Assembly (NCBI GenBank): GCA_045593785.1
Contig: JAZNXH010000030.1
Span: 1 to 35,531, forward strand
Origin: SZUA-448 sp045593785
GTDB lineage: Bacteria; Bacillota; Clostridia; Lachnospirales; Lachnospiraceae
Direction: 5' to 3'
Length of the DNA: 35,531 bases
The position numbers and the translations under genes are program-made. Under the pieces are notes generated by a model. The model made no database searches. It was not told the DNA's origin and was given only the letters and a program-made list of their open reading frames with translations. Positions 7,536 through 15,772 of this stretch are shown here, one piece after another. The first letter of the stretch is position 1; each line of letters starts with the position of its first letter.

Positions 7536-7979
7536 TTAGTTTCTCGGTAACGCTTTTCCGCAGTTGTTACAGTAGATAAAATCCTTTTCTACTTCGTTTC
7601 CGCAATATGGACAAAAAGCGGTAGCATCAGACTGCTGATTGCCCACAGAAGCAGCATTGTCAGAAAATCGTGGCGTGCCATCAGCATAATGTTCGAAATC
7701 AGTAGTAGTGTTGGTTCCAAAACGTTCGTTGAACGGATCTGTTTCCTCTGTACTGTCTACGATATCGAAAGTAGAATAGCGGTTTTTTGAAGTTGCATTC
7801 TTAAAATTATATACGGCTGATGCGATCGCAATACCGATAAATACAATACCGAAGAGTGCCATGAAACCGCCACCGATACTGGCTGCCATAATCGTCCAGA
7901 ATAATCCGAATATACCGACAGCGATGCTCATAACACCACTTATCATAGACGGACCGCGTCCCGGTTTGATACTTTTCAT
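7536..7979 (-). CDS. Membrane protein with C-terminal zinc ribbon
   Basis: The 147-residue product begins with a short basic stretch, then two tightly spaced membrane helices (about residues 12-58: GVMSIAVGIFGLFWTIM and GGGFMALFGIVFIGIAIA). A polar linker follows, and the C-terminus has a zinc-ribbon knuckle pair, FCPYCGNEV and YCNNCGKAL (two CxxC pairs). No precise family is recognised. Such proteins are common in Clostridia, mostly without known function. GGAGG stands 7 bases before the start. It is the first gene of the 7979-to-5821 unit and has a canonical promoter and a palindromic leader. Confidence 0.82.
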   Translation of the reverse strand: MKSIKPGRGPSMISGVMSIAVGIFGLFWTIMAASIGGGFMALFGIVFIGIAIASAVYNFKNATSKNRYSTFDIVDSTEETDPFNERFGTNTTTDFEHYADGTPRFSDNAASVGNQQSDATAFCPYCGNEVEKDFIYCNNCGKALPRN

Positions 7980-8021
7980 AGATTATCCTCCATTCCCCTG
8001 CTACAACAGCAAGATTGAAAA

Positions 8022-8036
8022 TAGCAACTGTTGCTA
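8022..8036. repeat. 15-base palindrome in leader of the zinc-ribbon gene
   Basis: TAGCAAC-T-GTTGCTA is a perfect inverted repeat. It lies about 36-50 bases downstream of the predicted start point on the minus strand and about 43 bases before the start codon. A second partial copy (CTGCTACAACAGCAA, 7999-8013) lies beside it. It could be a repressor operator or an RNA hairpin. Confidence 0.5.
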
Positions 8037-8078
8037 CAGGAGTAGCTTGCTTGTTATTTAAGTTACAAGCTTATGTAC

Positions 8079-8107
8079 ATTATATTGCAGATGATAGCCG
8101 CTAGCAA
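8079..8107 (-). promoter_or_regulatory. Sigma-A promoter of the zinc-ribbon/coiled-coil/DedA unit
   Basis: On the minus strand TTGCTA (complement of 8102-8107) is separated by exactly 17 bases from a perfect TATAAT (complement of 8079-8084). With the two sites at 8022-8036 and 8259-8276, this accounts for most of the 308-base gap between 7979 and 8288. The rest is AT-rich with no gene seen. Confidence 0.75.
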
Positions 8108-8258
8108 GTAATCCTGCATGAAATACAAAAAAGTTGTTTTGAATTAAAAATATGTTGAAACAATACAAAAAATCGGCAAAAACAACATAGACAAACAAGA
8201 TGTTATAGATTAGAATTACCATAGATGTTGTATTTATGGTTGAATATGTAGGGATATA

Positions 8259-8276
8259 TTGTGATTTATTTAACAT
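8259..8276. promoter_or_regulatory. Candidate Rex operator upstream of pflB
   Basis: TTGTGATTTATTTAACAT has two inverted half-sites, TTGTGAT and (reverse strand) ATGTTAA, around a 4-base centre. Each differs by one base from the half-site TTGTGAA or TTGTTAA of the NADH-sensing repressor Rex. It covers a possible -10 (TATATT, 8255-8260) and ends just before the ribosome binding site, so bound protein would block pflB transcription. A CRP/FNR-type site is the alternative. Confidence 0.45.
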
Positions 8277-8287
8277 ACGGAGGGCTT

Positions 8288-10519
8288 ATGAATTTTAAAC
8301 AATGGGAAGGCTTTGCCGAAGGCGCCTGGAAAGAAACCATCAATGTAAAAGAGTTTATACATAGCAACTATACCGCGTACGAAGGTGATGCATCTTTCCT
8401 TTGCGAAGCAACCGAGCGTACGAAGAAGTTGTATGCGAAGCTGGAAGATTTGTTCCGACAGGAACGGGAAAAGGGCGGCGTGCTGGATATCGATGTAGAT
8501 ACCGTATCGTCCCTGACCAATTATAAGCCCGGATACTTAGATAAGGACAATGAACTGATTGTCGGTTACCAGACCGATGCGCCATTAAAACGCGGAGTAA
8601 ACCCGTTCGGAGGTATCCGTATGGCACGCTCTGCCTGCGAAGCATACGGTTACAAGATGGGTGACAGTATTGAAGAGTATTTCAATTACCGTACGACGCA
8701 TAACGATGGCGTGTTCCGTGCGTATAATGACGAGATGCGTCTTGCTCGTAAGGTTGGCATTATCACCGGACTTCCGGATGCTTATGGCAGAGGCCGTATT
8801 ATCGGCGATTACCGCCGGGTGGCACTGTATGGGGCGGATGTACTGATTGCGCAGAAGGAGAAAGACAAAGCAGAAGTCGGAAAGCGCAACATGGCAGTGG
8901 ATTCTGTCCGTCTTTCCGAAGAATTGTTCCAGCAGATTGCATTCTTAAAGAAAATGAAAGAGATGGCAATGCTGTATGGCATTGATATCAGTGAACCGGC
9001 AGACACTGCAAGGGAAGCATTCCAGTGGTTGTATTTTGCTTATCTTGGTGCAATCAAGGAACAGAACGGTGCAGCGATGTCCTTGGGCCGCGTGAGCACC
9101 TTCCTTGACATTTATATCGAGCGTGATATCAAGCGTGGTATTTTAGATGAAACAGGGGCTCAGGAGCTCGTAGATGATTTTGTCATGAAGCTTCGTTCGG
9201 CAAGACACCTTCGTACACCGGAGTATAACGAACTGTTTGGTGGCGACCCGATGTGGATTACCGAAGCACTCGGTGGTATGCGTGAGAATGGCAAGACCTT
9301 GGTTACCAAGAACTCGTTCCGTTTTCTCAATACTCTTTACAATATGGGACCGGCACCGGAACCGAACCTGACCGTACTTTGGTCAGAACAGCTCCCCGAG
9401 GGTTTCAAGCAATTCTGTGCAAAGGTTTCGATTGATACGGATTCCATCCAGTATGAGAACGACGATGTGATGCGTCTGATCTACGGAGATGACTATGCGA
9501 TTGCCTGCTGTGTATCTGCGATGAAGGTCGGCAAACAGATGCAGTTCTGCGGAGCGCGTTGTAACCTTCCGAAACTTCTTTTGCTGGCACTGAACGGTGG
9601 TTATGACAATGTCAGCGGACTTGAGATCGGACCGCAGATGCCGGTATATGAAGATGAGTACTTAGATTATGATAAAGTGATGGCACGTTGGAAAAAGTAC
9701 CGCGCATGGTTATGTGAACTCTATGTTAACACCATGAATGTCATCCACTACATGCACGACAAATACGCATATGAGAAGATTCAGATGGCACTCCATGATA
9801 CCGATGTACACCGTTTTATGGCCTTTGGTGTAGCAGGACTTTCCGTTATCGCGGACTCCATCAGTGCAATTAAGTATGCCAAGGTAAAGACCATCCGTGA
9901 TGAGAACGGTAAGATTATAGACTTTGAGACAACGGGAGAATTCCCGACTTACGGCAACGATGAGCAGCGTGTAGACAGCATCGCGATTCAGATTGTACGT
10001 GATTTCTCGGCAGAATTGAAGAAGACGCCGACGTATCGCAATGCAGAGCATACACTGTCGGTACTTACGATTACCTCCAACGTAGTATACGGAAAGAAGA
10101 CCGGCGCAACACCGGATGGACGTAAGAAGGGCGAGGCATTTGCACCGGGAGCAAACCCGATGCATAACCGTGAAAAGAATGGCGCGATTGCTTCTCTGAA
10201 CTCGGTTGCAAAGCTTCCGTATGACTGCTGCCGTGACGGTATTTCCAATACTTTCTCTATCACGCCGGGTGCACTTGGAAAGAGTGCAGAAGAGCGTGTA
10301 GAGAATCTTGTGAGCATTTTGGACGGATATTTCCATAACCATGCACATCATATCAATGTAAATGTGATGAACCGCGAGCAACTGATGGAGGCATACGAAG
10401 ATCCGACCAAGTATCCGAACCTGACCATCCGCGTTTCCGGTTATGCCGTAAACTTCCATAAGCTTTCGAAGGAGCAGCAGAAGGAAGTCATCAGCAGAAC
10501 CTTCCATGGCAGCTTATGA
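8288..10519 (+). CDS. pflB: Pyruvate formate-lyase (formate C-acetyltransferase)
   Basis: The product has 743 residues. It is a glycyl-radical enzyme that splits pyruvate with CoA into acetyl-CoA and formate in anaerobic fermentation. The adjacent active-site cysteines are in IACCVSAM (C407-C408), and the radical-bearing glycine is in RVSGYAVNF (G718), close to the C-terminus as in the family. The Cys-Cys pair separates it from glycerol/diol dehydratase and choline lyase relatives, which have a single Cys. The frame opens at GTG 8261, but ATG 8288 follows CGGAGG at 8278-8283 and begins MNFKQWEGFAEG, so it is used. The stop overlaps the pflA start (ATGA), so the pair is translationally coupled. 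Confidence 0.96.
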   Translation: MNFKQWEGFAEGAWKETINVKEFIHSNYTAYEGDASFLCEATERTKKLYAKLEDLFRQEREKGGVLDIDVDTVSSLTNYKPGYLDKDNELIVGYQTDAPLKRGVNPFGGIRMARSACEAYGYKMGDSIEEYFNYRTTHNDGVFRAYNDEMRLARKVGIITGLPDAYGRGRIIGDYRRVALYGADVLIAQKEKDKAEVGKRNMAVDSVRLSEELFQQIAFLKKMKEMAMLYGIDISEPADTAREAFQWLYFAYLGAIKEQNGAAMSLGRVSTFLDIYIERDIKRGILDETGAQELVDDFVMKLRSARHLRTPEYNELFGGDPMWITEALGGMRENGKTLVTKNSFRFLNTLYNMGPAPEPNLTVLWSEQLPEGFKQFCAKVSIDTDSIQYENDDVMRLIYGDDYAIACCVSAMKVGKQMQFCGARCNLPKLLLLALNGGYDNVSGLEIGPQMPVYEDEYLDYDKVMARWKKYRAWLCELYVNTMNVIHYMHDKYAYEKIQMALHDTDVHRFMAFGVAGLSVIADSISAIKYAKVKTIRDENGKIIDFETTGEFPTYGNDEQRVDSIAIQIVRDFSAELKKTPTYRNAEHTLSVLTITSNVVYGKKTGATPDGRKKGEAFAPGANPMHNREKNGAIASLNSVAKLPYDCCRDGISNTFSITPGALGKSAEERVENLVSILDGYFHNHAHHINVNVMNREQLMEAYEDPTKYPNLTIRVSGYAVNFHKLSKEQQKEVISRTFHGSL

Positions 10520-11226
10520 TCGGGCGTGTACATTCCATCCAGACAATGGGAACAGTAGATGGTCCGGGCGTGCGTTTTGTCGTGTTTTTGCAAGGCTGTA
10601 ACCTGCGTTGCGATTATTGCCACAATCCCGACACTTGGGCGCACGATGGTGCAGAAATACTGATAGACAGTACAGAACTTGCGGCAAGGGCGAACCGCTA
10701 CCGGAGTTATTATGGGAAAACACCGGGAATTACGGTATCCGGCGGAGAAGCACTTTGTCAACAAGACTTTGTGATTGAACTGTTCCGTGAGTGTAAGCGG
10801 CTTGGTTTCCATACAGCGCTTGATACGGCAGGAAGTGTGGCGCCAAAGCAGGAATTGCTGGAACTTACCGACCTGTGTCTTCTGGATGTAAAATATACAA
10901 ATGAATCGGATTACCGGAGGTATACAGGCGGAAGTCTTACACAGACGCTGGCATTCCTGCAACAGTTACAGGAAGCAAATGTGGATACGGTCATCCGTCA
11001 GGTCATTGTGCCGGGACGCAATGATGCCACAGAGGAAATGGACGCATTACGGAAGCTTCTCCAAGGGTATGATTGTATCAAGAAGATAGAGCTGTTGCCG
11101 TACCGGAATCTGTGCATAGAAAAATACGATGCGCTGGGGATTCCATTTCCGCTTCGGGAGTTGGAGCAGGCTGCACCGGAGACCGTGGACGATTTACAAC
11201 AATATATTAATACGAATAGGCAGTGA
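10516..11226 (+). CDS. pflA: Pyruvate formate-lyase activating enzyme
   Basis: This is a 236-residue radical-SAM enzyme. The CxxxCxxC motif for the 4Fe-4S cluster is CNLRCDYC (C28, C32, C35), followed by HNPDTW, which is typical of PflA. ITVSGGEALCQ is the SAM-binding GGE motif. It abstracts the hydrogen from the PflB glycine to create the radical. It overlaps pflB by four bases, so the two form one operon. Length is normal and no extra ferredoxin-like insert is present, which fits a PflA rather than a dehydratase activase. Confidence 0.95.
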   Translation: MIGRVHSIQTMGTVDGPGVRFVVFLQGCNLRCDYCHNPDTWAHDGAEILIDSTELAARANRYRSYYGKTPGITVSGGEALCQQDFVIELFRECKRLGFHTALDTAGSVAPKQELLELTDLCLLDVKYTNESDYRRYTGGSLTQTLAFLQQLQEANVDTVIRQVIVPGRNDATEEMDALRKLLQGYDCIKKIELLPYRNLCIEKYDALGIPFPLRELEQAAPETVDDLQQYINTNRQ

Positions 11227-11264
11227 GCTTTTTGCGCTTCTGCATTTCGTTAACCGATAATGAT

Positions 11265-11302
11265 GGGATTTGACACAGCAATATCAAATCCCTATTTGTT
11301 TT
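11265..11302 (+). terminator. Probable terminator after pflA (overlaps a promoter-like motif)
   Basis: GGGATTTG (11265-11272) pairs perfectly with CAAATCCC (11285-11292), followed by the T-rich TATTTGTTTT. The stem is AT-rich, so it is moderate at best. The same bases contain a consensus -35 TTGACA (11270-11275) with TATTTG 17 bases on. A promoter for dtd is therefore a competing reading. Confidence 0.5.
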
Positions 11303-11351
11303 ATATATGCGAAAACGCAGCAAAAACACTGAAAGAATAACGGAGGAAACT

Positions 11352-11807
11352 ATGAAACTGGTAATTCAGCGTGTAAGCGAAGCAAGTGTGACGATTGATG
11401 GCGTTTGCAAAGGGAAGATCGGAAAAGGATTTTTGGTACTGCTCGGAGTAGGGGCAGAGGATACGAAGGAGATGGCAGACAAGCTGGTAGAAAAGATGTT
11501 AAAACTTCGTATCTTTGAAGATGAGAATGGTAAGACAAATCTGTCTCTGGCACAGGTGAATGGTGAACTACTGGTGATTTCACAGTTTACTTTGTATGCG
11601 GATTGTTCCCATGGGAATCGCCCTAGCTTTATCAATGCAGGCGGGCCTATGATGGCAAATGAGCTGTATGAATATTTTGTTGAGAAATGCCATGAGAGCG
11701 GTATGAAGGTAGAAACCGGAGAGTTTGGTGCTGATATGAAGGTGAGCCTCCTGAATGACGGACCGTTTACTATTTTACTGGATGATTCTATCTTAAAGAA
11801 ATCTTAA
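11352..11807 (+). CDS. dtd: D-aminoacyl-tRNA deacylase
   Basis: The 151-residue product begins MKLVIQRVSEASV, as DTD proteins do. It carries SQFTLYADCSHGNRPSF and NDGPFTILLD, the two conserved segments that form the active site across the dimer interface (the family form of the second is NxGP[VF]T). DTD removes D-amino acids, and glycine from tRNA-Ala, to protect translation. ATG 11352 is selected because CGGAGG precedes it; the frame extends back to 11307 without a ribosome binding site. It is flanked by pflA upstream and the two-component genes downstream, each apparently with its own signals. Confidence 0.95.
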   Translation: MKLVIQRVSEASVTIDGVCKGKIGKGFLVLLGVGAEDTKEMADKLVEKMLKLRIFEDENGKTNLSLAQVNGELLVISQFTLYADCSHGNRPSFINAGGPMMANELYEYFVEKCHESGMKVETGEFGADMKVSLLNDGPFTILLDDSILKKS

Positions 11808-11819
11808 GTGTTTCCCTGA

Positions 11820-11848
11820 TTTAATGTTAAGATTTATGCGACTATAAT
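11820..11848 (+). promoter_or_regulatory. Promoter of the two-component operon
   Basis: A perfect TATAAT (11843-11848) stands 17 bases after a weak -35 TTTAAT (11820-11825). The poor -35 suits an activator-dependent promoter, and TCTTAA repeats lie just upstream (11791-11807). Confidence 0.5.
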
Positions 11849-11917
11849 GAAGCCATGTTGTTAATAAAGTTATGACTCTATTAACGACAGAGAAAACCCT
11901 GTAACAAATGGAAGAGG

Positions 11918-12640
11918 ATGAAGAAAATCATGGCGAGCATATTGGTATGCGATGACGAAAGAGATATTGTAACAGCGCTTCGGATTTATCTGCAGGCAGA
12001 GGGATATGAAGTCTATGAGGCATTTAACGGAGAGGAAGCAATCGATGTGATGAAGCATCATGAGATTCATCTGGTACTGATGGATATTATGATGCCGGTG
12101 ATGGATGGAATTACAGCGATGGCTAAGATTCGTGAGCATACCAATACGCCTGTGATTCTGCTGACGGCAAAAGGTGAGGATACCGATAAGGTACTCGGGC
12201 TTACGGTCGGGGCAGATGATTATGTAACTAAACCATTCAATCCCGTGGAATTGATTGCTCGTGTGAAGGCTCAACTCAGACGGTACATGAATCTGGGTGG
12301 CGCAGTGAAACGAGAGACACAGTTGGTGATCGGCGGCATCTGTCTGGATGACAGTGCAAAGACGGTAACCTTGGATGGTGAAGCGGTGAGTCTGACTCCG
12401 ACAGAGTACGAGATACTGAAACTCTTAATGAAGCATCCGGGTAAGGTATTTTCTTCCGCACAGATATACAGCAAGGTATGGAACGATACCGCTATCGGTG
12501 CAGAGGGAACTGTTGCCGTACATATCCGCCATCTGCGGGAGAAGATCGAAATCAATCCGGCAGAGCCAAGGTATATCAAGGTCGTTTGGGGACAGGGTTA
12601 CAAACTTCAGGAGGTCAAGGATGGAACATATCAAAAGTAG
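11918..12640 (+). CDS. OmpR/PhoB-family response regulator
   Basis: The product has 240 residues. The receiver domain (about 6-120) has the acidic pair D12-D13, the phospho-acceptor D56 in LVLMDIMMP, and TKPF with the conserved lysine. The C-terminal winged helix (about 137-235) has LTPTEYEILKLL and the VAVHIRHLREKIE recognition helix, followed by VWGQGYKL, as in OmpR/PhoB DNA-binding domains. It would bind direct repeats when phosphorylated. Two starts are possible: ATG 11918, whose AGGAG-like element is almost adjacent, or ATG 11930 (MASILVCDDE), with AGAGG 12 bases upstream; the latter matches usual family N-termini. Its last 20 bases overlap the kinase gene, so they are cognate partners. 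Confidence 0.93.
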   Translation: MKKIMASILVCDDERDIVTALRIYLQAEGYEVYEAFNGEEAIDVMKHHEIHLVLMDIMMPVMDGITAMAKIREHTNTPVILLTAKGEDTDKVLGLTVGADDYVTKPFNPVELIARVKAQLRRYMNLGGAVKRETQLVIGGICLDDSAKTVTLDGEAVSLTPTEYEILKLLMKHPGKVFSSAQIYSKVWNDTAIGAEGTVAVHIRHLREKIEINPAEPRYIKVVWGQGYKLQEVKDGTYQK

Positions 12641-14873
12641 TGTGTTTGCGAAAGTACTGGCGATTTTTCTCTTTGTTATAACCGGTCTTAGTACCGTGCT
12701 CGGAATTGTTGCCGCAGTTTATTTGGAAGAAGAGGGAGTATATGCCGGCGGAAGCAAACAATTCGCAGGTACTTATTGGGAACAGGAGATTTCAGAGGAT
12801 TATAAAGAAGTATTGCGCCAGTACATATGCTACAAGCTGCGTACCGAACCTGGTGTGGAGCCGGAGAACTGGAAGCCGGATACAGTACCGGAACAGTTGC
12901 GTAGGGCGAGTAAGTTGAATTCTGCCAATACCAATTTCTGCTATCGGGTGATGGATACAACCACATCAGAGCACCGTATTGTGATGATGAACAATTCCAT
13001 GGAAAATGTGCCGGTGGTATATCAGGAGAAGTTATATGATGTATATGCGGTAATGAATGGAGCAACGGTCTACCATACGACAACACAGAGCGTCGCAGTA
13101 GCAAAAGATGAAATCCGCCGTGCATATGGGGATCGTATTGGTATGATAACGACGTATTTTGAGTACACCGTTGAGTATGGCATGAATCCGGTAGTGTCCA
13201 AGGTAGATTCTTATTATTACGCGAATCTGGTCTATGAGTTTTGCGTGACGTATTGTTATGAGTTAATCTATGCGACTGTGGCGTCTGCAATTCTCTGGGT
13301 GTTGCTGTTGACATTCCTGTTGTGTGCTGCAGGACATAAGAAAGGCGAAGATAAGATTGTACCGAATGTGCAGGATGCAATCCCTTTTGACTTATACCTC
13401 GCGGTATTTGCCGGTATTGTAGTATGTATATGCCTGATTATAGCAGAGCTCAGTTATTATATTACGCTTACCCAGATGTTGTTACTGCTTATTCCGATTG
13501 CATCTGTTATCGGCTTTGTACTTCTCGCGGCATTATTAATGACATTTGCGACCCGTTGTAAGGCAAAGACTTTGTTCCGAAATACGATTTGCGGATATAT
13601 CATCCGTTTCTGCATTAAGGTTGTAAAGAAGGTATGGGCTGCCCTGATGAGCGTGATCCGCAATATTCCATATATCTGGGTACAGCTTTGTGTGACTATT
13701 GTTTTTACCTTTATCAATCTGCTTCTTGTTATGGTTGTTGGTAATGGGATTATGGACGGTGCAGTATTTTGCTGGCTTATGTTACAGTTTGCGATGATTG
13801 CAGTGGTTATTTATTGTTCCCTCTGCATGAACAAAGTAATGCGAGGTGCAAAGAAACTGGCAGAAGGTCAGCAGCGGACACGTGTCGCTACCGGCAAGAT
13901 GGTATTGCATTACAAAGATCTTGCGGAGAATCTGAATCACTTAGGTGAAGGCATGGAACGTGCGGTAGCGGAGCAGGTAAAGAGCGAACGGATGAAGACC
14001 GAGTTGATTACGAATGTTTCCCATGACCTTAAGACACCGATTACTTCGCTGATTAACTATGTAGATCTATTGAAAAAAGAAGAAATCGAGAATGAAACTG
14101 CCAAGGAATACATTGAAGTTCTGGAGCGACAGGCTGCGCGCCTGAAAAAGCTGGCAGAAGATCTTGTGGAGGCTTCCAAGGCATCTACCGGTAATATTTC
14201 GCTGAATGTTGCTCCGACCGATGTTGTGGAATTGCTGCACCAGTCGATTGCAGAATATAGTGAACGTTTAGAAGCGAGCAAACTGACTCCGATGGTAAAT
14301 GCACCTCTGGAAAAGGTTATGATTCCGGCAGACGGAAGACTTTTGTGGCGTATCTACGATAATCTGCTTAGTAATATCTGCAAATACTCGTTGCCGAATA
14401 CCAGAGTATATTTTGATGTAGCATTATCAGAGGAACAGGTACAGATTACAGCCAAGAATATTTCCCGTGAAATATTGAATATTTCGGCGGATGAGTTGAA
14501 AGAGCGTTTTGTCCGAGGAGACAGCGCCCGTCATACAGAGGGGAGCGGACTTGGTTTATCTATCGCGGAGAGTCTGACCCAGCTTCAGGGAGGCAGTTTC
14601 CACTTGTTCGTAGACGGAGATTTGTTTAAGGCAGTGCTGGTATTCTCAAGACTTGAAACAGTGGCAGAAGCAGTGGAAGAACCGGAAGAGACGGAAGAAT
14701 GGGTAGTCGGAAACGTAGCGGACACAGAGAATGAAATACGCGAAGCCGATGAGGAGAATCTGGTTGTGAAGGTGTATACCGCACAAGTGGAAGAGGTTAC
14801 AATCACCGAAGCTTCTGAAAGTATTACAGAAGAGGATGAGAAGCAGAACCTGTATGAGGAAGAGGTAGAATAA
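12621..14873 (+). CDS. Six-TM sensor histidine kinase with acidic C-terminal tail
   Basis: The product has 750 residues. TM1 lies at about 9-32, then an outside domain of about 170 residues, then five more helices between about 207 and 410. A HAMP-like linker leads to the HisKA H-box VSHDLKTP with H468. The ATPase domain has an N-box, YDNLLSNICKYS, and GSGLGLSIAESL. After the ATPase domain an extension of about 70 residues is very rich in Glu, which is not usual. ATG 12621 with AGGAGG upstream is used; the longer frame from 12498 runs inside the regulator gene. The input signal is unknown. Envelope-stress kinases often have this architecture, but that is only a guess. Confidence 0.93.
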   Translation: MEHIKSSVFAKVLAIFLFVITGLSTVLGIVAAVYLEEEGVYAGGSKQFAGTYWEQEISEDYKEVLRQYICYKLRTEPGVEPENWKPDTVPEQLRRASKLNSANTNFCYRVMDTTTSEHRIVMMNNSMENVPVVYQEKLYDVYAVMNGATVYHTTTQSVAVAKDEIRRAYGDRIGMITTYFEYTVEYGMNPVVSKVDSYYYANLVYEFCVTYCYELIYATVASAILWVLLLTFLLCAAGHKKGEDKIVPNVQDAIPFDLYLAVFAGIVVCICLIIAELSYYITLTQMLLLLIPIASVIGFVLLAALLMTFATRCKAKTLFRNTICGYIIRFCIKVVKKVWAALMSVIRNIPYIWVQLCVTIVFTFINLLLVMVVGNGIMDGAVFCWLMLQFAMIAVVIYCSLCMNKVMRGAKKLAEGQQRTRVATGKMVLHYKDLAENLNHLGEGMERAVAEQVKSERMKTELITNVSHDLKTPITSLINYVDLLKKEEIENETAKEYIEVLERQAARLKKLAEDLVEASKASTGNISLNVAPTDVVELLHQSIAEYSERLEASKLTPMVNAPLEKVMIPADGRLLWRIYDNLLSNICKYSLPNTRVYFDVALSEEQVQITAKNISREILNISADELKERFVRGDSARHTEGSGLGLSIAESLTQLQGGSFHLFVDGDLFKAVLVFSRLETVAEAVEEPEETEEWVVGNVADTENEIREADEENLVVKVYTAQVEEVTITEASESITEEDEKQNLYEEEVE

Positions 14874-14897
14874 TTACTTCCTATAGAATTAAGGTTT

Positions 14898-14942
14898 GAG
14901 AAAAACTAAGCCGTCGTGCATAGCACGGCGGCGTTTTTCTCA
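14898..14942 (+). terminator. Strong terminator after the kinase gene, possibly bidirectional
   Basis: GCCGTCGTGC (14910-14919) and GCACGGCGGC (14923-14932) form a 10-bp stem with one G-T pair and a 3-base loop, then TTTTT. The flanks TGAGAAAAAC and GTTTTTCTCA are themselves complementary, so the element could also stop transcription from the right. Confidence 0.93.
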
Positions 14943-15030
14943 TTTGTCAGATGGTAAATTTTCAGTTGTTGGTTTAAACGACAAAATTAAGTTGCAAAAA
15001 TATCCAAAACAACAAAATAGAATAATACAT

Positions 15031-15060
15031 TTGAATTTTATAGATTGGCTGTAGTAAGAT
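15031..15060 (+). promoter_or_regulatory. Probable promoter of the methyltransferase-like gene
   Basis: TTGAAT (15031-15036), an 18-base spacer and TAAGAT (15055-15060) lie 32 bases before the start codon. The region follows a strong terminator, so a promoter is needed here. Confidence 0.5.
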
Positions 15061-15091
15061 AGAACTAGAAAATGTAGAAAGAGGGGAGCTT

Positions 15092-15763
15092 ATGACAGCA
15101 AAGTTATTCATCCAGGCAATTACAAAATTTATTCTCGGGGTTCTTTTGGTAGGTGCCTTGATATTTTTGCCCGCAGGAACATTTGCTTTCATGAATGGCT
15201 GGATATTCATGGGAATCTTGTTTGTGCCCATGTTTCTGGCAGGACTTGTGATGATGGCAAAGAACCCGGAACTCTTAAAGAAACGTTTGGATGCAAAAGA
15301 AAAGCAGCGGGAGCAGAACATAGTCATCAAACTCAGCGGTCTGATGTTCCTTGCCGGATTTATCGTGGCAGGATTAAACTACCGCTTTGCGTGGCATATT
15401 TTACCGCTTTGGGTCAGTATCGCAGCAGCAGTTGTATTCCTGATTGCATATCTCCTGTACGCAGAAGTCCTGCGCGAAAACACCTACCTTTCCAGAACCA
15501 TCGAGGTTCAGGAAAACCAGAAAGTAATCGACACAGGACTGTACGGTATCGTTCGCCATCCGATGTATAGCGTAACCTTATTATTATTTTTGGCAATGCC
15601 CCTTGTACTGGGATCGCTTCTCTCCTTTGTAATCTTTCTTGCTTATCCCTTTATTATCGCAGTACGGATAAGGGGGGAAGAAAAGTTCCTTACAGAAGAA
15701 TTAGAAGGATATAAGGAATATAAGGAAAAAGTAAAATACAGATTAATCCCATTTATTTGGTAG
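15092..15763 (+). CDS. Isoprenylcysteine carboxyl methyltransferase-like membrane protein
   Basis: The 223-residue product has five or six hydrophobic helices. Its C-terminal half contains TGLYGIVRHPMYSVTLLLF and GEEKFLTEELEGYKEY followed by a basic segment, the SAM-binding signature of the ICMT/PEMT membrane methyltransferases. Bacterial members have few known substrates; small molecules, phospholipids and isoprenoids have been suggested, and prenylated proteins are not expected in this host. AGAGGGGAG precedes the ATG at normal spacing. It is a single gene between the two-component operon and the convergent GH2 gene, whose stop is only 9 bases away with no terminator visible between them. 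Confidence 0.85.
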   Translation: MTAKLFIQAITKFILGVLLVGALIFLPAGTFAFMNGWIFMGILFVPMFLAGLVMMAKNPELLKKRLDAKEKQREQNIVIKLSGLMFLAGFIVAGLNYRFAWHILPLWVSIAAAVVFLIAYLLYAEVLRENTYLSRTIEVQENQKVIDTGLYGIVRHPMYSVTLLLFLAMPLVLGSLLSFVIFLAYPFIIAVRIRGEEKFLTEELEGYKEYKEKVKYRLIPFIW

Positions 15764-15772
15764 GTAATAAAT

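Noticed and set aside
9710..10507. 265-codon open frame on the minus strand inside pflB
   Set aside because: It is antisense to a gene with intact catalytic motifs, has no ribosome binding site, and its composition (Cys, Arg and His rich) is that of a shadow frame.
8288..10519. Glycerol or diol dehydratase, or choline lyase, instead of pyruvate formate-lyase
   Set aside because: Those enzymes lack the adjacent Cys-Cys pair; here IACCVSAM is present with a standard activase.
12688..13380. 230-codon open frame on the minus strand inside the histidine kinase
   Set aside because: Low-complexity Ser/Pro/His-rich shadow of the kinase gene; no start signals.
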